Notes: generated from the sequence alone by a model not told the origin. 6,808 nt of DNA from Methanosalsum sp. (GCA_007127385.1 SKZM01000059.1:1-6808), one strand, 5' to 3'. Positions 1-5,770 are shown, numbered from the stretch's first letter. Made by a program: numbers and translations.

Positions 1-658
1 AAATCAGAAGGTACATGACCAGTGCTGCTGCAAATGCCAGTATTAAGCGCTCAGCCGGATAGATGAAAATAACAGCGCTGTAGGCATGCACAGGTACGTC
101 CAGTAATACCTGAGCCATAATACTTCCTGCCATTTGATCGGATAATACAGCAATGAGAGACGTCATAAGTAAAATTGTGAAAGTATGAAATCCAATCCCT
201 CTGGCATTATCCCATAATCTGGTACGAACCAGCAAAAACAATATAAGAATTGCAATATGGAACCAGGGATAATAAAATACTTCTCTTCCGGCATCTAACA
301 GATACCATGAAAATATCAGGGATGCATAAATGAGAAGTGCAATCCTTTCTTTTCCCCTTATAATAAAGCCGGCTACAACCGATGAAAGCACAACATACAG
401 CGGTGATATAAGGAAAAAAGTATGATACCCCAGTCTCTCGGGACTGGTTATGAAATGGGCAGAAATTCCCACAAAGGTTACCAGCCCTCCAAGATAGGGA
501 CCAAGTAGCATGCCGTTTAGAGGACCAAAAACAGCAGTTGAGCTGATAATTGCACTCTCAACCCCTGCCACACGATCAAAATCAGGAAGCCAGCTTCCAA
601 AATATGTCATGAGCAATACAATTAACACATATATGATCTTAATGTTGCGAGATCTCAT
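1..658 (-). CDS. Multi-pass membrane protein, ECF S-component-like (partial, C-terminus off the left edge)
   Basis: This frame stays open on the minus strand from the ATG at 658 to the window edge, giving about 219 residues without a stop. The N-terminus is basic (MRSRN) followed by a hydrophobic helix at about residues 7-22. More hydrophobic stretches lie near 37-65, 77-100, 104-118, 130-142, 157-172 and 190-219, so six or seven membrane spans are likely. The second span has a glycine/proline-rich stretch (FGPLNGMLLGPYLGG) like that in substrate-binding S components of ECF vitamin or metal transporters. The final span follows a YPAERLI segment, also seen in such proteins. The family call is inference from this pattern; no substrate can be named. 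An in-frame GTG at 685 is an alternative start, but ATG 658 leaves a leader of about 30 nt after the TATA box. The Shine-Dalgarno signal is weak (AGG close to the ATG). That it is a real gene is well supported; its function is not. Confidence 0.72.
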   Translation of the reverse strand, partial: MRSRNIKIIYVLIVLLMTYFGSWLPDFDRVAGVESAIISSTAVFGPLNGMLLGPYLGGLVTFVGISAHFITSPERLGYHTFFLISPLYVVLSSVVAGFIIRGKERIALLIYASLIFSWYLLDAGREVFYYPWFHIAILILFLLVRTRLWDNARGIGFHTFTILLMTSLIAVLSDQMAGSIMAQVLLDVPVHAYSAVIFIYPAERLILAFAAALVMYLLI

Positions 659-706
659 CAGCCTGTTGTGTAGTTCTATTGCCACAATCAGACTATAAGA
701 ATGAAT

Positions 707-719
707 ATTATAAATATAC
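707..719 (-). promoter_or_regulatory. TATA box for the left-edge membrane protein gene
   Basis: On the minus strand this reads TATATTTATAAT and contains TTTATAAT, close to the archaeal TATA-box consensus. It lies about 50-55 nt upstream of the ATG at 658. The expected transcription start, roughly 25 nt downstream, would fall near 687 and give a leader of about 30 nt. The call rests on sequence match and spacing alone. Confidence 0.5.
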
Positions 720-723
720 TCTC

Positions 724-751
724 ATTATGATGTCATCATAATCATCATAAT
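724..751. promoter_or_regulatory. Perfect 19-bp palindrome plus a third half-site (candidate operator)
   Basis: Positions 724-742 read ATTATGATGTCATCATAAT, two exactly complementary 9-bp arms around a single T. The right arm CATCATAAT is repeated at once at 743-751. The element sits directly upstream of the minus-strand TATA box and about 65-90 bp upstream of the TATA box of the plus-strand gene. Palindrome plus direct half-site is typical of a dimeric regulator with a second, weaker contact. The bound protein is unknown. It could control either divergent gene, with the membrane protein gene the closer. Confidence 0.5.
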
Positions 752-816
752 AAAAATTTCATACATAATTCTTTATCAATTGAGAGTTTACTTCAATATT
801 TTTATAAAGAACAATC

Positions 817-824
817 TTTATATA
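817..824 (+). promoter_or_regulatory. TATA box for the DUF1699-type gene
   Basis: TTTATATA matches the archaeal TATA-box core exactly. The predicted transcription start would be about 848, giving a leader near 75 nt. Other A/T-rich TATA-like stretches occur at 801-808 (TTTATAAA), about 831-838 and about 863-871, so the real start could be different. The last of these would give a leader of only about 30 nt. Confidence 0.5.
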
Positions 825-911
825 GTTATTTGTATATACAGTATTCTTAGTAACTAAATAATTTTTTATACACATACATAAAAATGCTTTGAATATTGAA
901 GAAATAAAAGA

Positions 912-918
912 GAGTGAT
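912..918 (+). promoter_or_regulatory. Ribosome binding site that fixes the start at 923
   Basis: GAGTGAT resembles the GGAGGTGAT complement of archaeal 16S rRNA and lies 4 nt before the ATG at 923. The GTG at 914 is part of this site, so it is unlikely to be the start codon. Confidence 0.6.
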
Positions 919-922
919 TATA

Positions 923-1321
923 ATGAAAATCAGAGTTGTAAGCTCAAAGGAAGAGATCAATACACTTGGCCCTGATGAAGAAATTGTTCATCTTGCATTC
1001 AGGCCCTCAAACACAGATATCTTTTCACTGATCTTGAAATGTCCAGATGTCAAGGCACTCCATATCCCTAGCTCCTACAAGAAAACAATATCCAAATCTG
1101 CCCAGATGTATCTATCAATGCAGGGTATTGACCTCCTTGAGGGCGATGTGTGGGGTCACAGAAAAGACATAAATGAATATTCTGAAGTATCCAGAAATGT
1201 GTTCAACCGTATAACAGATTTGAGATCTGAAGGTCTTGCTGAAGATATAATAGCCGACAAGATGGCAAAGGAAACCAGACTCAGTCAGGATTTTATAGAA
1301 TTCCTGATGAAGCATGAATGA
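923..1321 (+). CDS. DUF1699-type conserved archaeal protein
   Basis: This is a 132-residue soluble protein with no signal peptide or membrane segment. Its start (MKIRVVSSKEEI) and its length fit the DUF1699 family, a highly conserved set of methanogen proteins without a known function; I make that match from memory. The N-terminal half looks alpha/beta, with strands near residues 2-6, 21-26 and 45-48. The C-terminal half, from about residue 80, is charged and helical, with a segment near 103-130 (SEGLAEDIIADKMAKETRLSQ) that could be read as a small helical or helix-turn-helix-like unit. There is no obvious catalytic motif. The ATG at 923 is chosen over the in-frame GTG at 914 because GAGTGAT just before it is a good ribosome binding site. 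The gene stands alone between its own TATA box and a T-run, so it is probably monocistronic. Confidence 0.85.
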   Translation: MKIRVVSSKEEINTLGPDEEIVHLAFRPSNTDIFSLILKCPDVKALHIPSSYKKTISKSAQMYLSMQGIDLLEGDVWGHRKDINEYSEVSRNVFNRITDLRSEGLAEDIIADKMAKETRLSQDFIEFLMKHE

Positions 1322-1350
1322 TGCTGATACCATAATAGATGGACAGCACA

Positions 1351-1360
1351 TTATTTTTTC
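1351..1360 (+). terminator. T-run terminator after the DUF1699-type gene
   Basis: TTATTTTTTC lies about 30 nt after the stop codon at 1321. Archaeal RNA polymerase commonly terminates at such T-runs without needing a hairpin. The strand and spacing suit the end of this transcript. Confidence 0.5.
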
Positions 1361-1440
1361 AGATATAGGATCTCTTTATCTGACTGCTTTTTCTGGATTG
1401 AACAAAAGTAAGATCATACCTTGAGTCAGCTTATATTAGA

Positions 1441-1860
1441 TCAATCTCCTACTATCTGGACTGTGACCTTTCTGCTCCTTGGCCTTACATCGAGATCTAT
1501 CAATATTATCTGCTGCCATGTGCCCAGTTCCATCTGGCCATCAATAACCGGAAAGGAACAGTCCTGTCCCAGTAAAGCTGCTCTTATGTGAGAGTGGCCG
1601 TTCCCGTCATGCCAGCGCTGGTTATGGCGGTATTCAACCTCCATGGGAGCAAATCTCTCAAGTGCTTCCTTTAGATCCGTTACAAGACCAGGTTCATATT
1701 CCAGAGTCGTTATAGCTACTGTAGAGCCCGGAGAGAATACCAGAACTATTCCGTCCCGGATACCGGAGAGCTCAACAGACCGTATCACATCAGAAGTAAT
1801 GTCCTTGATATCATTATTTCCAGATGTCTCATAGTTCAGGCGTGCAGTCACTGCAGACAT
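1441..1860 (-). CDS. yjbQ: YjbQ/UPF0047 family protein (secondary thiamine-phosphate synthase family)
   Basis: This 139-residue protein carries the full UPF0047 signature. PGST is at residues 44-47, TTLEYEPG at 51-58, and HDGNGHSHIRAALLG at 84-98 with H84, H89 and H91 as probable metal ligands. LGTWQQI is at 112-118, followed by D122 and a basic RPRSR stretch. Length and fold match the single-domain family. Bacterial members have been reported to supply weak thiamine-phosphate synthase activity, which gives the family its database name; the true cellular role is unsettled, above all in archaea. The ATG at 1860 is chosen over an in-frame GTG at 1869 because AAGTGATC, which contains that GTG, makes the ribosome binding site. 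The gene follows the small membrane protein gene by 9 nt, so the two are probably cotranscribed. The family call is firm; the function is not. Confidence 0.93.
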   Translation of the reverse strand: MSAVTARLNYETSGNNDIKDITSDVIRSVELSGIRDGIVLVFSPGSTVAITTLEYEPGLVTDLKEALERFAPMEVEYRHNQRWHDGNGHSHIRAALLGQDCSFPVIDGQMELGTWQQIILIDLDVRPRSRKVTVQIVGD

Positions 1861-1863
1861 TTT

Positions 1864-1871
1864 GATCACTT
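1864..1871 (-). promoter_or_regulatory. Ribosome binding site of the YjbQ gene, overlapping the upstream stop codon
   Basis: On the minus strand the bases AAGTGATC precede the ATG at 1860 by 3 nt. They overlap the TAA stop of the upstream gene (1872-1870), which points to translational coupling and argues against the GTG at 1869 as start. Confidence 0.5.
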
Positions 1872-2052
1872 ACTCAGGGATATTGGCAAGCTTTATGCCA
1901 ACTGCCGTGGTGACAAGTATGAATACCAGTAGTGAGAGAACAAAACCTATGCTCTCCTGAGGGATGCCTGCCAGATTAACCATTATCAACAGCACAGTCA
2001 GAATCAGAACCATACCTGCAGATGAGAGTATTTCAATATGTTGTTTCTTCAT
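1870..2052 (-). CDS. Small two-helix membrane protein upstream of YjbQ
   Basis: I do not recognise this 60-residue protein. It has a short polar start (MKKQHIEI), a hydrophobic helix at about residues 9-30 and a second at about 35-56, joined by a short PQES turn. This predicts a hairpin in the cytoplasmic membrane with both ends probably inside, judging by the two lysines at the N-terminus. The ATG at 2052 is preferred. A TTG at 2064 is an alternative that would add four residues (MYPT), and neither has a clear ribosome binding site. Its TAA stop overlaps the YjbQ ribosome binding site, with 9 nt between the genes. That coupling and the clean helix pattern support it as a real gene. No catalytic residues are visible, so it may be an accessory or anchor protein, but that is a guess. 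Confidence 0.72.
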   Translation of the reverse strand: MKKQHIEILSSAGMVLILTVLLIMVNLAGIPQESIGFVLSLLVFILVTTAVGIKLANIPE

Positions 2053-2105
2053 TGTAGGATACAATAGATCATTTACTACATCAATTTAACGCAGCTGAGA
2101 ATAAC

Positions 2106-2128
2106 AAATCTTAAAAGTGATATCTCAC
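2106..2128. promoter_or_regulatory. Divergent promoter region with a GTGA-N4-TCAC inverted repeat
   Basis: The 106-bp gap between the divergent starts at 2052 and 2159 holds one TATA-like stretch, AAATCTTAAAAG (plus strand), readable on the minus strand as CTTTTAAGATTT. It is followed by GTGATATCTCAC at 2117-2128, in which GTGA and TCAC are exact inverted half-sites. The repeat could be an operator affecting one or both directions. The TATA match is imperfect, so this is tentative. Confidence 0.35.
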
Positions 2129-2158
2129 ATCTATGAACCCAATTAGTGATGGAGCAAT

Positions 2159-2659
2159 ATGACAGAGTTCGAACGTCTGCTGGTACAATCATTTAACCTT
2201 TTTTTTGAAAAGAACAATGTAAGGGGAATTGCATACAGGATCAAGCAGCACAGGTTTACTCATCAGTACCTGGACATACTCGTGGATTCACTTCACCCGG
2301 ATTATTATATCGGAATAGAGTGCAAGAGCATATCTGTCAAAAAGGGTGCTACTGCACTCTACTTTACCCAGCACTTTACAACCGATAAGAAAGGAACTCA
2401 TCAGATCGACCGAATATCAGATTTTCTGAAGCGATCAGGCAGGACAGGATATCTTGCAGTCGAACTTCGCATGGGTGCAGGCAGAAGCAGAAAAGCATAT
2501 GTAATTCCCTGGACACAGCTTAGTGAAAAGTTCATATCAGAGGACTCAGTAAAACTCTCCATTTCTGAGATTGAAGATTTTCCAATGATCGAAAGAAACG
2601 GAGGAAACTATATAATCGATCCTGCAGGGTGGAAAAAGGGAAAACGTATACTTGAATAG
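2159..2659 (+). CDS. Hjc-like PD-(D/E)XK nuclease (putative Holliday junction resolvase)
   Basis: This 166-residue soluble protein has the layout of a PD-(D/E)XK nuclease. E5-R6 lie in an N-terminal helix, D39 in the strand YLDIL, and E54 and K56 in GIECKS. A helix then carries Q82 (HQIDRISDFLKRSG), and strands follow (GYLAVEL, KAYVIPW). The order and spacing closely resemble archaeal Hjc resolvases, where an ER pair, the catalytic D, an ExK pair and a following helix occur in the same places. Hjc cuts four-way DNA junctions during recombination. The protein is longer than typical Hjc (about 120-140 residues), with extra residues at the C-terminus. The start has a GGAG ribosome binding site 4 nt upstream. 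The RecJ-like gene begins 11 nt after the stop, so the two are probably one operon. The stop is TAG, the only one in the window. The nuclease fold is likely; the exact substrate is not shown. Confidence 0.78.
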   Translation: MTEFERLLVQSFNLFFEKNNVRGIAYRIKQHRFTHQYLDILVDSLHPDYYIGIECKSISVKKGATALYFTQHFTTDKKGTHQIDRISDFLKRSGRTGYLAVELRMGAGRSRKAYVIPWTQLSEKFISEDSVKLSISEIEDFPMIERNGGNYIIDPAGWKKGKRILE

Positions 2660-2663
2660 GTGA
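2658..2663 (+). promoter_or_regulatory. Ribosome binding site of the RecJ-like gene, overlapping the nuclease stop
   Basis: AGGTGA lies 7 nt before the ATG at 2671 and shares two bases with the TAG stop at 2657-2659. Ribosomes ending the nuclease gene would sit on this site, which suggests coupled translation and fixes the start at 2671. Confidence 0.6.
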
Positions 2664-2670
2664 ATAGCCA

Positions 2671-4068
2671 ATGTCCACTACATATAGTCACATGAAACAG
2701 AGAGCCAGTAAATGCGCGGAGGAGATCAGGAGTCAGCAGGCAGTGCATGTGGTCTCACATATCGATGCTGATGGCCTGACCTCAGCAGGAATTATCTGCA
2801 GGGCACTGGAACGTGCCAGTATTGAACATTCAGTACAGTTTGTAAAACAACTGGACGAGATGATAATCACACAGATCGCTGACCAGAACCATGAACTGGT
2901 TATCTTTACAGATCTTGGGAGCGGAATGCTTGACACCATAAGAAACTGTGGGATCAATGCAGTTGTGTCTGATCATCACCATCCAAAAGGAGACACAGAA
3001 TTTCACCTGAACCCACACCTGTTTGGAGCAAACGGATCCAGTGAACTCAGTGGTTCAGGAACAACATATATTCTGGCATCACAGATGGGAGATAATACTG
3101 ATCTTGCAGACCTGGCAATTGTTGGTGCTGTGGGAGATTTACAGCATGTGAAACAAGGAAAACTGACCGGAATAAACCGGGAAATACTTGAAGAAGGAGT
3201 GAAGGCGAATACACTTAGCTGTGCCCGGGACATTACGCTATTTGGTAAACAGACAAGACCTGTGTTCAAACTTCTGCAGTTTGCTTCAGATCCCTATATT
3301 CCAGGTCTTACAGGAAATGAGGATGGATGTATAGAATTTCTGGCAGGTATGGATTTACCCCTTGGAGGTGATGAAAGATGGAGACGGTGGATAGATCTTG
3401 AAAGAGAAGAGAAACAGAAAATCGTTTCAGCACTTTTCCAGCATTCACTTCGTGCAGGAGTTGAACCTTACAAGATCGAAAGACTTGTAGGAGAGGTATA
3501 TACCCTCCTCAATGAAAGGGAAGGAACAGAGATGCGTGATGCCTCAGAGTATTCAACCCTGCTCAATGCAACTGCACGTTATGACCACGCAGAGGTCGGA
3601 CTTGCGGTATGTATGGGTGACAGGCAAGAAGCTTACGAATCCGCCCGCAGGCTTCTAAGCGAACACAGACAGAACCTTGTCAGAGGGCTGCTTTTTGTAA
3701 AGGAAAACGGAGTTATACAGCTAAATAACCTTCAGTACTTTGATGCAGGGTCCAGTATCCGAGAGACGATCGTTGGAATCATTGCAGGAATGAGCGCATC
3801 AATTGTTGATAACAGAAATCTTCCGATCATAGCCTTTGCGGATACTGATGACGGAGTAAAGGTCTCTGCAAGGGCAACACAGGATCTTATACGTAAAGGA
3901 ATAAATCTGTCAAAAGCTCTTTCACAGACATGTGAGGATATCGGAGGCAGTGGGGGAGGACATGATATCGCGGCAGGTGCTACCATCCCCTCAAATCTGA
4001 AAGAAGAATTCATAACCAGACTGGATGAGATTATAGGAGCCCAGATAACATCAAAAAGAGGGTCCTGA
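2671..4068 (+). CDS. Archaeal RecJ/GAN-like DHH-DHHA1 single-strand exonuclease
   Basis: This 465-residue protein has the two-domain structure of the RecJ-like DHH phosphoesterases. In the DHH domain, motif I is SHIDADG (residues 29-35), motif II contains D81 (FTDLGSG), motif III is DHHH (101-104) and motif IV is VGAVGDLQ (151-158, D156). All metal-binding residues expected for an active Mn-dependent nuclease are present. The DHHA1 substrate-binding domain ends with GGSGGGHDIAAG (425-436). Length and motifs fit euryarchaeal RecJ homologues, which include the GINS-associated nuclease GAN, a 5'-to-3' single-strand exonuclease of the replisome that is related to eukaryotic Cdc45. Which subgroup this protein belongs to cannot be settled by eye; methanogens often have several such genes. 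It follows an Hjc-like nuclease gene with a coupled ribosome binding site, which favours a role in recombination or fork repair. It ends with tandem stops, TGA then TAG. Confidence 0.9.
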   Translation: MSTTYSHMKQRASKCAEEIRSQQAVHVVSHIDADGLTSAGIICRALERASIEHSVQFVKQLDEMIITQIADQNHELVIFTDLGSGMLDTIRNCGINAVVSDHHHPKGDTEFHLNPHLFGANGSSELSGSGTTYILASQMGDNTDLADLAIVGAVGDLQHVKQGKLTGINREILEEGVKANTLSCARDITLFGKQTRPVFKLLQFASDPYIPGLTGNEDGCIEFLAGMDLPLGGDERWRRWIDLEREEKQKIVSALFQHSLRAGVEPYKIERLVGEVYTLLNEREGTEMRDASEYSTLLNATARYDHAEVGLAVCMGDRQEAYESARRLLSEHRQNLVRGLLFVKENGVIQLNNLQYFDAGSSIRETIVGIIAGMSASIVDNRNLPIIAFADTDDGVKVSARATQDLIRKGINLSKALSQTCEDIGGSGGGHDIAAGATIPSNLKEEFITRLDEIIGAQITSKRGS

Positions 4069-4114
4069 TAGAGTAAATTCATAAATACATAACATAAAGG
4101 CCATTCGTTTTCAA

Positions 4115-4873
4115 TTATATGATTTCCCCTATGGGTCTCATCTCATCGATACCGATCAGAGTAGACATGGCATTGATGTGAATATATATTCCGCTCTCCT
4201 GTACCACGGCCATTGGGTTGGTTCCTCCTATAACAACAATTCCAAAATGATCCCTTTCAACTGATACGTCCAGTATCCGGGTATTGGGTTCACCAACCTC
4301 AAGAATTCCGCTGATACCTGCGTCCATCATATCAGCAAGGACACTTTCAACCTTCTCCCGGGCAATCATGGGAGCACCTCTCAGATTTGCCAGTATCTTT
4401 CCGGACCCGGTCCTGAGCATCCGGGTAACAGATGTGACCTCCTGGGACATGAGTACTTCCAGGGGATCTATTGTTGTACTGGCATACCTTAGAACATCAG
4501 TAAATCTTATCGGCATACCATCTCTTATCTGAACAAGCCCCCCAAAATGAGGCTTTACAAGGATACCGGACTTGAGAAGTATACCATCAATGGTAATACT
4601 GCACACAGTAGCGATTCCAGCCATACCTTCCTCAATCCTGTAGCCTGCAATAGTATCCCCGCAATGGAGCATTTTTACATAGGGACTGACTGCAAGTCCA
4701 CTGGAAATAGTTGTTTTAAAGATCTTTAGCACATCCTCAAGATCTTCCTCCCTGAAAAGAGACAGATTAACTATAAGATCTCCATCCCCTGACTTTGGAT
4801 TAAATGTAGTTCTGTACATCAGATCCTCAATCCTACTTGATGTAAACTGAAGTCTGTAACCCTGGTCCTGCAT
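4115..4873 (-). CDS. NrpR-domain (DUF128) nitrogen regulator lacking a helix-turn-helix, NrpRII-like
   Basis: The 252 residues are one complete NrpR regulatory domain. Recognisable parts are [17 protein letters not shown] (13-29), [11 protein letters not shown] (57-67), PHFGGLVQI with RFTD (108-125), STTIDPLEV (132-140), [10 protein letters not shown] (156-165) and [16 protein letters not shown] (214-229). In methanogens NrpR represses nitrogen-fixation and assimilation genes, and 2-oxoglutarate bound to this domain releases it from DNA. Full-length NrpR starts with a winged helix-turn-helix; here the protein begins directly at the effector domain. The 106 nt upstream is too short to hide a DNA-binding domain. 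Some Methanosarcina relatives split NrpR into a DNA-binding and an effector-only protein, and this would be the latter. The start has a GAGGT ribosome binding site about 8 nt upstream. The tail faces the RecJ-like gene across 46 bp. Confidence 0.9.
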   Translation of the reverse strand: MQDQGYRLQFTSSRIEDLMYRTTFNPKSGDGDLIVNLSLFREEDLEDVLKIFKTTISSGLAVSPYVKMLHCGDTIAGYRIEEGMAGIATVCSITIDGILLKSGILVKPHFGGLVQIRDGMPIRFTDVLRYASTTIDPLEVLMSQEVTSVTRMLRTGSGKILANLRGAPMIAREKVESVLADMMDAGISGILEVGEPNTRILDVSVERDHFGIVVIGGTNPMAVVQESGIYIHINAMSTLIGIDEMRPIGEII

Positions 4874-4955
4874 ACTTCATACCTCAGATAATGTATAGAC
4901 TACCTGAGTACAGAGACCTTCATATACTTTACCATATTCTGACGATCTCATCAAA

Positions 4956-4963
4956 TTATATAA
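4956..4963 (-). promoter_or_regulatory. TATA box for the NrpR-domain gene
   Basis: The minus strand reads TTATATAA just after the stop of the isomerase gene. The predicted transcription start would be near 4935, giving a leader of about 60 nt to the ATG at 4873. This suggests the regulator has its own promoter rather than depending only on read-through from the isomerase gene. I saw no GGTA-N6-TACC or GGAA-N6-TTCC type NrpR operator in the 106-bp gap. Confidence 0.4.
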
Positions 4964-4979
4964 CGGTGATCGCAGATGT

Positions 4980-5717
4980 TTAGTACATTCTTTCAAAAAT
5001 ATCGGTATAGTTCTGGGGAGATCTTAGAAAATCAAGTTTTTCAATATCGTTCACCAGTTCATACATATCATGACCTTTGATAAGCCCGAATTCTTCCAGG
5101 TCTTTTGGGCTAATGTACCTGCTATCCGGTATGTGCATGTATTCAGTATTTCTGACATACCCGGTCTTTATAAGATAATAGGCTGCACCCCTGCATTTTT
5201 TTATGGAATCATATACCGATGAAAAATCACTGCATACCCAGTTAGCCATTTTCAGGTCAGAATCAGACTCATTGACAGTAACATGGCCATAATAGGGCGG
5301 AACTACAACTACATCACCTGGCCCGGCGTGGGTAATGATCACATCTTCAATCATCCTATCATCATTTTCATCTTTTCTTTTCTGGAGCAGGTATGTGGCA
5401 TTTCCCTCCAGTACCTGGTAAACTTCCGGATATGTGGCATCACTACCTGGAACCTTTGGATGATAATGACCTGCTGTCTTGATATACTCAATACCCAGCA
5501 AACCCGATGGTATGACGGTGATATCATATCTTAAATGATTTTTCTCTATGATCTCAAGATCATTCTCAGTTCTGTAGAGATTGCGGTACATATAGTACAG
5601 TTCAGTATTATCAGCTGATTTTAGCCAGCCCTGATCGTATATAACGTCCTCCATATCATAGAGCATTCTTATATCAGCTTCCCTGCTGATATTTCCAAAT
5701 TTTATTTCATTTACCAT
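4980..5717 (-). CDS. Cupin-type archaeal glucose-6-phosphate isomerase
   Basis: This 245-residue enzyme interconverts glucose 6-phosphate and fructose 6-phosphate in gluconeogenesis and glycogen metabolism. It belongs to the metal-dependent cupin family, unrelated to the classic isomerase. The cupin core is clear: GHYHPKVP with metal ligands H84 and H86, TYPEVYQVLEG with E98, and PPYYGHVTVN with H145. T81 before GHYH and K80 are also typical. The loop between the histidines and the glutamate is five residues longer than in Pyrococcus enzymes, and the protein is about 55 residues longer overall. Most of the extra length is a C-terminal region from about residue 190 (ending DIFERMY) plus some N-terminal length. 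Methanosarcina-type members of this family are known to be active. The ATG at 5717 follows an AGGGGTTAG ribosome-binding-like stretch. It is flanked by uvrC upstream, which ends in its own terminator, so it is likely transcribed from its own promoter. Confidence 0.9.
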   Translation of the reverse strand: MVNEIKFGNISREADIRMLYDMEDVIYDQGWLKSADNTELYYMYRNLYRTENDLEIIEKNHLRYDITVIPSGLLGIEYIKTAGHYHPKVPGSDATYPEVYQVLEGNATYLLQKRKDENDDRMIEDVIITHAGPGDVVVVPPYYGHVTVNESDSDLKMANWVCSDFSSVYDSIKKCRGAAYYLIKTGYVRNTEYMHIPDSRYISPKDLEEFGLIKGHDMYELVNDIEKLDFLRSPQNYTDIFERMY

Positions 5718-5739
5718 GATCTAACCCCTTTATATCCCA

Positions 5740-5770
5740 CTTTCTAGGAAAGCTGTCTGATCTTTAAAGA
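5740..5770 (-). promoter_or_regulatory. Promoter-proximal palindromes before the isomerase gene
   Basis: Two perfect inverted repeats lie just upstream of the isomerase start: TCTTTAAAGA at 5761-5770 and CTTTC-TAG-GAAAG at 5740-5752. The first also looks like a TATA box (CTTTAAAG on the minus strand). A transcription start about 25 nt downstream would fall near 5740, at the edge of the second repeat, a natural place for a repressor. Another TATA-like stretch (CTTAATAC, minus strand) lies near 5802-5809. Regulation is inferred only from position. Confidence 0.35.

Noticed and set aside
510..698. A 62-residue plus-strand open frame at the left end.
   Set aside because: It lies opposite the membrane protein gene, which has a long open frame with clear membrane helices; the plus-strand frame shows no recognisable motif or good ribosome binding site.
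1314..1424. A 36-residue plus-strand frame whose ATG overlaps the end of the DUF1699-type gene.
   Set aside because: It has no good ribosome binding site, contains the probable T-run terminator, and its product has no recognisable feature. Conservation would be needed to revive it.
3003..4082. Several minus-strand open frames of 88-116 residues opposite the RecJ-like gene.
   Set aside because: They are shadows of a gene with intact DHH and DHHA1 motifs and show low-complexity serine/proline-rich products typical of antisense frames.
4069..4114. Search for terminators between the converging RecJ-like and NrpR-domain genes.
   Set aside because: Only a short TTTT at 4107-4110 is present, with no hairpin, so no terminator is called.
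4874..4979. A possible frameshifted helix-turn-helix upstream of the NrpR-domain gene.
   Set aside because: Only 106 nt separate it from the isomerase stop codon, too little for a winged-helix domain, and the ATG at 4873 has a good ribosome binding site.
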